The notes under the pieces were generated by a model. The model was given only the letters and a program-made list of their open reading frames with translations. It was not told the origin of the DNA and did no database searches. A program made the position numbers and the translations under genes. 5,957 nt of DNA from Actinomycetota bacterium (GTDB taxonomy: Bacteria; Actinomycetota; Actinomycetes; S36-B12; CAIYMF01). This document shows positions 1 through 5,957 of the stretch, piece by piece (position 1 is the stretch's first letter; each line of letters starts with the position of its first letter). The stretch is from contig WLOZ01000132.1 in assembly GCA_009699025.1 (NCBI GenBank), positions 1 through 5,957 on the forward strand, in the 5' to 3' direction.

Positions 1-785
1 ACGAACTGGCCCACCGAGTACGAGGTTCCGGTGGCCACCACGTAGTCGTCGGGCTGGTCCTGCTGCAGCATGCGCCACATGGCGTCGACGTACTCGGGCG
101 CGTAGCCCCAGTCGCGCGTGGCCTCCAGATTTCCTAGATACAGGGTGTCGTCGAGCCCCGCGGCGATGCGCGCCACGGCCCGGGTGATCTTGCGGGTGAC
201 GAACGTCTCGCCGCGGCGCGGAGACTCGTGGTTGAACAGGATGCCGTTGACGGTAAACATGCCGTAGGCCTCGCGGTAGTTGCGCGCCGCCCAGTACGCG
301 TACACCTTGGCGACACCGTAGGGACTACGCGGGTGGAACGGCGTGTCCTCACCCTGAGGCGGGAGCGCTGCGCCAAACATTTCCGACGACGATGCCTGGT
401 AGAACCGGGTTTGTAGGCCGACCATGCGGATGGCCTCGAGCAGTCTGATGGTTCCGAGGCCCGTGGTGTTGCCCGTGAACTCGGGCTCGTCAAACGACAC
501 ACGCACGTGCGACTGCGCGGCGAGGTGGTACACCTCATCGGGCTGCAGGGTCTGCATCAGCGTGACCAGCCGGGATGCGTCGGTGAGGTCACCGTGGTGC
601 AGGAAGAAGCGTGCGGTGGGGTCGTGGCGGTCGACGTAGAGGTGGTCGATGCGAGCGGTGTTGAATGTGGAACTGCGGCGGATCAGGCCGTGAACCTCGT
701 AGTCCTTCGATAGCAGCAATTCAGCCAGGTAGGAGCCGTCCTGACCGGTCACTCCGGTGATGAAGGCACGCTTCCGCTCGGACAC
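1..785 (-). CDS. gmd: GDP-mannose 4,6-dehydratase, 3' end outside window
   Basis: This cytoplasmic extended short-chain dehydrogenase (NADP-dependent in the family) converts GDP-D-mannose to GDP-4-keto-6-deoxy-D-mannose, the entry step to GDP-L-fucose. The visible 261 residues begin at a GTG and open with the Rossmann glycine motif TGVTGQDG (residues 10-17), followed by RRSSTFNT (36-43), HGDLTD (64-69) and HLAAQSHV (87-94). The active site is ASSSEMFG (131-138, with Ser133 where E. coli Gmd has Thr, and Glu135) plus YxxxK (Tyr156, Lys160) in [29 protein letters not shown] and [10 protein letters not shown] are typical of Gmd rather than of other NDP-sugar dehydratases. Family members have about 340-370 residues, so roughly 80-110 C-terminal residues lie off the left edge. 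The start at 785 is supported by AGGGAG six bases upstream. An in-frame GTG at 806 has no comparable site. The neighbouring divergent fcl encodes the next enzyme, which favours L-fucose over D-rhamnose or perosamine. Identity is near certain. Confidence 0.96.
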   Translation of the reverse strand, partial: MSERKRAFITGVTGQDGSYLAELLLSKDYEVHGLIRRSSTFNTARIDHLYVDRHDPTARFFLHHGDLTDASRLVTLMQTLQPDEVYHLAAQSHVRVSFDEPEFTGNTTGLGTIRLLEAIRMVGLQTRFYQASSSEMFGAALPPQGEDTPFHPRSPYGVAKVYAYWAARNYREAYGMFTVNGILFNHESPRRGETFVTRKITRAVARIAAGLDDTLYLGNLEATRDWGYAPEYVDAMWRMLQQDQPDDYVVATGTSYSVGQF

Positions 786-791
786 TCGATG

Positions 792-797
792 CTCCCT
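792..797 (-). promoter_or_regulatory. Shine-Dalgarno site of gmd
   Basis: Read on the minus strand, AGGGAG lies six bases before the GTG at 785. It is the best ribosome binding site in the intergenic region and fixes the gmd start. It also shows that these bases serve the minus strand, which argues against an upstream ATG at 789 for the divergent fcl gene. Confidence 0.75.
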
Positions 798-841
798 GCT
801 CAGCACGACCCCGGCCCGGGTGGCCGCGAACGTCCTTCTTC

Positions 842-847
842 ACCCTA
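842..847 (-). promoter_or_regulatory. Possible -10 element for gmd
   Basis: On the minus strand, TAGGGT fits the loose actinobacterial TANNNT -10 pattern. Transcription would start near 835 and leave a leader of about 50 bases that includes the AGGGAG site. The expected -35 position (about 865-870) reads GCGCGC and does not resemble TTGACA. This is a weak candidate, inferred mainly from position in the only intergenic gap. Confidence 0.2.
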
Positions 848-878
848 CGCGCCTCAGCGGCAGCGCGCGCGAGTCCGT

Positions 879-884
879 TACGGT
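879..884 (+). promoter_or_regulatory. Possible -10 element giving a leaderless fcl mRNA
   Basis: TACGGT fits TANNNT and sits at -12 to -7 relative to the GTG at 891. Transcription would therefore start on, or next to, the first base of the start codon. This spacing is the known signature of leaderless transcripts in actinobacteria. No clear -35 hexamer is seen. A competing reading of the same bases is a Shine-Dalgarno site: GGTGGG at 882-887 is three bases from GTG 891 and nine bases from a second in-frame GTG at 897. Confidence 0.35.
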
Positions 885-890
885 GGGAAA

Positions 891-1820
891 GTGACGGTGT
901 ACGTGGCAGGGCATCGAGGCATGGTTGGCAGTGCCGTGTGGCGTGCGCTCGAGGCGCAGGGCGGTGTCGACCTCGTGGGCAGGGCATCGGCGGAGCTCGA
1001 CCTTCGAGATCGCGAAGCCACATTCGACTTCGTCGCCGATACCCGACCGAACACGGTGGTGATTGCCGCCGCGAAGGTGGGCGGAATCCTGGCAAACTCG
1101 ACGCAGCCAGTGCAGTTCCTGTCCGACAACGTGCGCATCCAGACCAACCTGCTCGACGCCTGTCATGCCGCTGACGTCGAGCGCGTCCTCTTCCTCGGGT
1201 CGAGCTGCATCTACCCCAGGCTGGCGCCGCAGCCGATTCGCGAGGACTCACTGCTCACCGGGCCGCTCGAACCCACCAACGAGGCGTACGCGATCGCCAA
1301 GATCGCCGGGGTGCTGCACGTGCAGGGGTATCGCCACCAGTACGGCCGACGCTGGGTCTCGGCTATGCCCACGAACCTTTACGGGCCGGGTGACAACTTC
1401 GACCTCGACTCCAGCCACGTACTGCCTGCCATGATCGCGAAGTACCACCACGCTGCCGTGAAGGGCACGGGCGTCACGCTGTGGGGTAGCGGTTCGCCCA
1501 AGCGCGAGTTCCTGCATGTCGACGACGTAGCATCGGCCGTGCTCACCATCCTCGAGCGCTACGACGAGGACCCGCCCCTCAACGTCGGAACCGGCGAGGA
1601 CCTCAGCATCCGAGAGTTGGCTCAGAAGGTCGCCACCGTCGTTGGCTTTGAAGGTGACACCGTGTGGGATTCGAGCAAGCCCGACGGCACGCCGCGCAAG
1701 CTGCTCGATGTGTCGAGGCTCATGGCCCTCGGTTGGGTGCCGAGCATCGGCCTTGACGACGGTCTGCGTGCCACGTACGAATGGTTCCTCGCGGCCTCGG
1801 GTTCGGTGAGGCGCCCTTGA
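891..1820 (+). CDS. fcl: GDP-L-fucose synthase (GDP-4-keto-6-deoxymannose 3,5-epimerase/4-reductase)
   Basis: This bifunctional cytoplasmic enzyme epimerises C3 and C5 of GDP-4-keto-6-deoxymannose and reduces C4 with NADPH to give GDP-L-fucose. The 309-residue product matches the usual family length. It shows the cofactor motif GHRGMVG (7-13), DLRD (37-40), AAKVGGILANS (60-70) and GSSCIYP (103-109). It also has EPTNEAYAIAKIAG (127-140) with Tyr133 and Lys137, MPTNLYGPGDNF (159-170), REFLHVDD (205-212) and SKPDGTPRKLLD (262-273). By alignment from memory with E. coli Fcl, Ser104, Tyr133 and Lys137 match the catalytic triad, and Cys106 and His176 match the epimerase acid/base pair, so the enzyme looks intact. 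GTG 891 is chosen because similarity begins at VYVAGHRG. GTG 897 is possible. A longer in-frame form from ATG 789 adds 34 residues with no family resemblance and runs over the gmd ribosome binding site. The gene is divergent from gmd and overlaps the next gene by two bases. Confidence 0.96.
   Translation: MTVYVAGHRGMVGSAVWRALEAQGGVDLVGRASAELDLRDREATFDFVADTRPNTVVIAAAKVGGILANSTQPVQFLSDNVRIQTNLLDACHAADVERVLFLGSSCIYPRLAPQPIREDSLLTGPLEPTNEAYAIAKIAGVLHVQGYRHQYGRRWVSAMPTNLYGPGDNFDLDSSHVLPAMIAKYHHAAVKGTGVTLWGSGSPKREFLHVDDVASAVLTILERYDEDPPLNVGTGEDLSIRELAQKVATVVGFEGDTVWDSSKPDGTPRKLLDVSRLMALGWVPSIGLDDGLRATYEWFLAASGSVRRP
1805..1811 (+). promoter_or_regulatory. Shine-Dalgarno site deciding the TTG start of the glycosyltransferase
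   Basis: GGTGAGG lies inside the last codons of fcl, and its GAGG core ends five bases before TTG 1817. This spacing supports the TTG that overlaps the fcl TGA as the start of the next gene, over the in-frame ATG at 1781, which lies further back inside fcl. Confidence 0.6.
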
Positions 1821-2953
1821 GGATCGCGCTCGTGCACAGCTTCTACACGCGGCGCTTCCCCAGTGGGGAAAACCAGGTGGTTGAGGCACAGGCTCAGGCG
1901 CTGCGCCACGCCGGACACGAGGTCCTCGTGCTGGGGCGGCATACAGATGACCTCGCTCAGGTCTCCGGCTATGGGCCGAGAGCCGCCGCCCGGGTGGCCA
2001 CCGGCATGGGTGGTGACCCTGAGCGGCACCTCGCCGCGTTTGGGCCGGATGTTGTTCACGTGCACAACCTGTTCCCCAACATCGGCACCGCGTGGCTTGC
2101 GCGGTGGCAGGGTCCCGTGGTTGCGACCGTCCACAACTTTCGCCCGCTCTGCGCCAATGCGACCCTCTTCCGCGACGGAGCCACCTGCACCCTCTGCCCC
2201 GACGGTGATCGCTGGGCAGGAGTTCGGCACGCCTGCTATCGAGACTCCCGGGTTAAGACGCTGCCCCTCGCCGTGCGAAATCGAGGGGGTGCAGCGAAGG
2301 ATGCAGTGATTGCGCGAGCCGATCGCCTGGTGCTGCTGGCCGATCGTCAGGCCGCCGTTTATGAGTCCTATGGGGTTCCGAGCGCGGCAATGGACGTGAT
2401 CCCCAACTTCGTCACTGACGTGACGCCCACCGTGCTCCCGGCTCCGCTCTCACCGAGGTGGATAGTCGCCGGTCGACTCACCCCCGAGAAGGGAGTTCGC
2501 CAACTCGTGGAGTGGTGGCCGGTGAATGTACCGCTCGACATCGTGGGCGAGGGGCCTGAGGCGTCGCTCATCAGTGGGCCGTCGGTCACCCTCCTCGGCT
2601 CACTGCCGCGGGAGGAATTGCGTGCGCTGCTGCCTTCGTACACGGGTCTTGTGGTTCCGAGCATCTGGGTCGAAGGCGCGCCCCAAGTTGTCGTCGAAGC
2701 ACTGGAGGCAGGGATACCGGTGGTAGCCCGCGCTGGTGGTACTCCGGCGGACTTGGTGGAGACCTTGGGTGCCGGTGCGGTGTGGGACGGCGCGAGTCCC
2801 CTAGACACTGTCTTGAGCTCCGTGGTCGCTTGTGGTGACTCGCTGAGGAGCAGTGTGCGCTCGTCGTACCTGCGACGATTCCTGCCTGAGCGGTGGGTCG
2901 AGTCCATTGAAGAGTGCTACCGGGCTGCTTGCCGACAGCACACCACGAGCTGA
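1817..2953 (+). CDS. GT-B glycosyltransferase, family 4 (GT4)
   Basis: This is probably a cytoplasmic, retaining glycosyltransferase that moves a sugar from a nucleotide donor to a lipid-linked oligosaccharide. From the TTG it has 378 residues, normal for GT4. The N-terminal acceptor domain begins RIALVHSFY and has SGENQVVEAQAQAL (16-29), DVVHVHNLFPN (78-88) and VHNFRPLCAN (105-114). The C-terminal donor domain has AGRLTPEKGV (218-227), VGEGPE (243-248), and EGAPQVVVE, an E-x7-E motif with Glu286 and Glu294, then VARAGGTPADLVE. Four cysteines (112, 124, 127, 140) form a C-x11-C-x2-C-x12-C group within a segment ending GVRHACYRDS. From memory, similar segments recur in one GT4 subgroup. The start is TTG 1817: it overlaps the fcl TGA as TTGA, has GGTGAGG upstream and removes 12 residues that merely read through fcl. 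Co-translation with fcl makes GDP-L-fucose an attractive donor, but that is inference; donor, acceptor and linkage are unknown. Confidence 0.9.
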   Translation: MRIALVHSFYTRRFPSGENQVVEAQAQALRHAGHEVLVLGRHTDDLAQVSGYGPRAAARVATGMGGDPERHLAAFGPDVVHVHNLFPNIGTAWLARWQGPVVATVHNFRPLCANATLFRDGATCTLCPDGDRWAGVRHACYRDSRVKTLPLAVRNRGGAAKDAVIARADRLVLLADRQAAVYESYGVPSAAMDVIPNFVTDVTPTVLPAPLSPRWIVAGRLTPEKGVRQLVEWWPVNVPLDIVGEGPEASLISGPSVTLLGSLPREELRALLPSYTGLVVPSIWVEGAPQVVVEALEAGIPVVARAGGTPADLVETLGAGAVWDGASPLDTVLSSVVACGDSLRSSVRSSYLRRFLPERWVESIEECYRAACRQHTTS

Positions 2954-3901
2954 TCAGCCGTCGCGGCCCAGCGCGTGACGAATCTTGCGGGCGGCCTTGG
3001 CCGCATACCCGCGGGGCGTGGCCTCGAAGGCGACGGTCAGCATGGGTACGTCGAAGAGTGGGTCGACGCCGACCATGTCTGGGTGGCTCAGCGGCCACTC
3101 GAGCAGTTCGATCGCACGTAGGTAGGCAGGCTCGTACCCTGGGTGGGTGGGCTTGTCGAACACGCCGACGTTGGTGGTGAGCGCGCGTGCGGGCATCACA
3201 TACATGGCGCCACGTGCCAGGCCTCGCGACATGAACTGGGCGTCCCAGTTGCGCACCTTCCCGGTCGCGGTGTCATGAATGCGCTTGGTGATCACGGCCC
3301 TGAGTAGGAGCGGCCAGTGCAGCGATCGGCTCACATCCCCCAGGTCGAGCCACTGCTTCCGGTCGCTGATGTCGAGCGTGACGCCCTTCCACGAGCGTGC
3401 CCACGTGGCCCAGCCCCACACCTGCGGTACCGACGTGAAGCGGTAGCTGGTGCGTAGCTCCTCGCGCTGCGCGGGCGGGTCGAGGCTCATCCCGGTGATG
3501 CCTGCGACCCGATGATCGTCCTCGTAGCGATCGAGCATCTCGCTAGCAAAGGCGAAGAACTGGGGGGAAGCCACCACGTCGTCCTCAAGAATAATGCCCC
3601 GCTCGACGTTGCCGAGAAACCAATCAATGGCGCCGAAGGGCCCAGATCCCGGCCCGATATTGACTGCGGGAAACAGGGTCTGCACCACGCAGTCCCAGTC
3701 GACAAGGTTCACGACGGCACGCGACTCGGCCACGGCCTGCCGATCGTCGGGCACCTCAGGGCGCGGGCCATCTACCGCGATGTAGAGCTCGCGTGGGGCA
3801 ACGATCCGCAACGCGTCGATCTGAGCACGCATCAGGGCAGGGCGGTTGAAGCCGATCACCAGCACCGGTTCGCGGCACCCCTCGGGCGGTGTCTGGCTCA
3901 T
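2954..3901 (-). CDS. GT-A-like glycosyltransferase of the 'HlpA-like' group
   Basis: The 315-residue soluble product looks like a nucleotide-diphospho-sugar transferase fold. It opens with PVLVIGFNRP (12-21) and has YIAVDGPRP (40-48) as the end of an early strand. ILEDDVVASPQFF (104-116) carries an acidic EDD in the place of the metal-binding DxD. Further conserved-looking stretches are VPQVWGWATWARSW (158-171) and NWDAQF (218-223). There is no signal peptide or membrane span. From memory, close relatives are often labelled 'hemolytic protein HlpA-like' or simply glycosyltransferase, and sit in capsule and O-antigen clusters; the haemolysin name is probably misleading. The ATG at 3901 is three bases after the stop of the phosphoglycosyl transferase gene and has only a poor ribosome binding site, so translation is probably coupled. 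The gene ends directly against the convergent GT4 stop. The role is probably addition of a sugar to the lipid-linked repeat unit; donor and acceptor cannot be told. A galactosyl- or N-acetylhexosaminyl-type activity would be a guess. Confidence 0.8.
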   Translation of the reverse strand: MSQTPPEGCREPVLVIGFNRPALMRAQIDALRIVAPRELYIAVDGPRPEVPDDRQAVAESRAVVNLVDWDCVVQTLFPAVNIGPGSGPFGAIDWFLGNVERGIILEDDVVASPQFFAFASEMLDRYEDDHRVAGITGMSLDPPAQREELRTSYRFTSVPQVWGWATWARSWKGVTLDISDRKQWLDLGDVSRSLHWPLLLRAVITKRIHDTATGKVRNWDAQFMSRGLARGAMYVMPARALTTNVGVFDKPTHPGYEPAYLRAIELLEWPLSHPDMVGVDPLFDVPMLTVAFEATPRGYAAKAARKIRHALGRDG

Positions 3902-3904
3902 CGG

Positions 3905-5348
3905 CTAGTACGAGCCGGTGCCGCGCAGCACAGCCGATGCCGTGCGAGCCAGCAGAACGAGATCGAGGGCAAGTGACCAGTTCTCGACGTAGTGCAGGTC
4001 GAGCAGCACTCCCTCGTCCCAGTCGAGGTCCGAGCGGCCCGACACCTGCCAGAGGCCGGTCATTCCAGGCTTCACGGTGAGGCGTCTACGCGCGGTGTCG
4101 TCGTACCTCTCGACATCGTCGAGCGGGTGCGGTCGGGGACCCACCAAGCTCATCTCGCCGCCCAGCACCATGAGCAGTTGCGGGAGTTCATCCAGGGAGT
4201 AACGCCGCAGCAGCCGGCCGACTCGGGTGACCCGGGGGTCATCGGCCAGTTTGAAGATGGCCCCGTCAAGGGCGGCTTCCTCGCGCAACTGGGGTCTCAT
4301 CACATCGCTGCCGTCGTTCATGGTGCGGAACTTCCAGCAGAGAAACGTTCGGCCGTCGAGGCCTGCCCGGGGCTGCCGGAAGACGGCAGGTCCCGCGCTG
4401 TCGTGGCGGATCCAGAGCGCGATGAGCAGCATCGGAACAGCGCAGACCAGCAGCAGCACTAGCGAGATGACGACGTCGAGCGCCCGTTTCGCCACGCGTG
4501 CAGGGCGCGATAGCCGTGGGCTCAGAACCCGGACGAGGGGAAGCCCCTCGGCGGGAGCCACTCGCGACCGAGGAGTGATCAGTTCGGCCATGCTCGGGGT
4601 GAGCAGCAAGGCGCAGCCCTGCGACTCGACCGCCCAGCGGAGTCGGCTGGTCCAGGTGCGGTCTGCGAGAGTGTCGAGAGCCACCACCGCCGTGTCGGCG
4701 CCCAACGTGGCGGCGAGTCGGGCGACCCACTCCGGCTCCGGAGGATTTCCTGTGACCGTCACGGTCTCGAGCACCCGGTATCCGGCTGATCCTTGACGCT
4801 CGAGTTGGGCGATCACCGCGTGGGCATGTTCGGGCGAGGCGAGCAGCAAAACTCGGTGAAGGATGAAGCCGCGCTTCACGCGCACGCCAAGCCGGGTGCG
4901 GTTGACCTTGCGTCCGAGCATGAGCGCCAGCGTCGCAGTCGGAACGGTGGCGATGAGCGTGGTACGGGAGGTGTCGACGTTGAGCAGGAAGCCCGCGGTG
5001 GCGAGCAGCGCAAACACCATGAGGCCGGTGACGAAGATGCGGCGGTACTCCTCAGCACCCACCCCGAGCACCGTCACGTCGCGTGTGGCGAGCGCCCACA
5101 GCATCACGAGCCACAGCGCGATGGTCGCGCCCGCGATCGTGGCCATGAGTGCGTCGAACGACGCCTCTGGGCCGTGGGCCAGCAGTAGGCCCGTCAGGGT
5201 CGTTGCGGCCACGATCGCCACATCAGTGATGATCAGGCGTCGGGTGAAGTCGCGCACTGTTCGACCCGCCGACGGCGCGGCCGAGGGTGGGCTCTCGGAT
5301 TCGGCTTGGACGAGAGGGTCGACCCCGATGGAGGGTAGTGGCCGCGAC

Positions 5349-5359
<11 letters not shown>
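3905..5359 (-). CDS. Polyprenyl-phosphate sugar-1-phosphate transferase (WcaJ/WbaP-type, polytopic)
   Basis: This enzyme starts polymer assembly by moving a sugar-1-phosphate from an NDP-sugar to polyprenyl phosphate at the cytoplasmic membrane. From GTG 5359 it has 484 residues, normal for the large class. Four N-terminal membrane segments are visible near 42-61, 69-91, 106-127 and 132-149. A cytoplasmic Rossmann-like region (about 166-260) follows. The catalytic domain opens KRALDVVIS (291-299) with a hydrophobic segment to about 317. It then shows [10 protein letters not shown] (328-337), WKFRTMNDG (342-350) and DPRVTRVGR (374-382). SLDELPQL (388-395) carries the Asp390-Glu391 catalytic dyad, followed by SLVGPRPHP (404-412) and [16 protein letters not shown] (429-444). 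The start is uncertain. GTG 5374, 5365 and 5359 overlap the upstream decarboxylase by 26, 17 and 11 bases. GTG 5257 lies 91 bases clear of it with GGCGGG seven bases upstream. A longer frame to 5584 is only read-through of the decarboxylase. The first sugar (glucose, galactose or another) cannot be inferred. Confidence 0.93.

Positions 5360-5957
<598 letters not shown>

Noticed and set aside
134..538. Minus-strand open frame of 134 codons inside gmd
   Set aside because: It is a +1/+2 shadow of gmd, very rich in Arg, Ser and Thr with no recognisable motif. The gmd frame reads a clear dehydratase through the same bases.
808..826. GGCC/GGGCC-rich inverted bases in the intergenic gap as an operator
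   Set aside because: The symmetry is short and imperfect and is expected by chance in GC-rich sequence. No regulator family could be matched to it.
789..890. Upstream in-frame ATG extension of fcl
   Set aside because: The extra 34 residues resemble no fucose synthase N-terminus and the ATG lies in the gmd ribosome binding region. Family similarity begins just after GTG 891.
721..1251. Minus-strand open frame of 176 codons over the gmd/fcl gap
   Set aside because: It overlaps both the gmd start and the antisense of fcl. It is Arg-rich with no family resemblance; it is a product of high GC content.
1248..2230. Two long minus-strand frames (213 and 202 codons) antisense to fcl and the GT4 gene
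   Set aside because: They mirror well-supported genes, show no motifs, and are expected where GC-rich codons leave few stops on the opposite strand.
2949..2958. Palindrome GCTGATCAGC as a bidirectional terminator
   Set aside because: It has no loop, only a five-base half-site, and no T-run on either strand. It arises from two facing TGA codons each preceded by GC.

Overview
The window is GC-rich, with mostly G or C in third codon positions, GTG and TTG starts, and very tight gene packing. This suggests an actinobacterial chromosome (Actinomycetota, perhaps Micrococcales; the genus cannot be told from the sequence). All six genes belong to one locus for making a cell-surface or extracellular polysaccharide. 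There are no RNA genes, mobile elements, CRISPR arrays or repeats, and no stretch above about 105 bases lacks a gene.

Layout, left to right. (1) A GDP-mannose 4,6-dehydratase gene (gmd) on the minus strand, with its 3' end cut off by the window start. (2) A 105-base divergent intergenic region (786-890) holding the only room for promoters. (3) On the plus strand, GDP-L-fucose synthase (fcl), then a GT-B family 4 glycosyltransferase whose TTG start overlaps the fcl stop. (4) The plus-strand pair meets a minus-strand operon exactly stop to stop at TGATCA (2951-2956). (5) Read in its own direction from the right edge, that operon is: UDP-glucuronate decarboxylase (UDP-xylose synthase, 5' end outside the window), a polytopic polyprenyl-phosphate sugar-1-phosphate transferase that starts assembly, and a GT-A-like 'HlpA-like' glycosyltransferase.

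How they work together. Gmd and Fcl convert GDP-mannose to GDP-L-fucose. The decarboxylase makes UDP-xylose from UDP-glucuronate. The membrane phosphoglycosyl transferase places the first sugar phosphate on undecaprenyl (or decaprenyl) phosphate on the cytoplasmic face. The two glycosyltransferases would then extend the lipid-linked oligosaccharide. A fucose- and xylose-containing polymer is a reasonable inference; the order and linkages cannot be read from sequence. Flippase, polymerase and further transferases are not in the window and probably lie outside it.

No new kind of system was seen. The points most worth checking are a possible leaderless fcl promoter, the TTG/TGA coupled start, the back-to-back convergent stops, the uncertain start of the phosphoglycosyl transferase, and the poorly characterised HlpA-like transferase.
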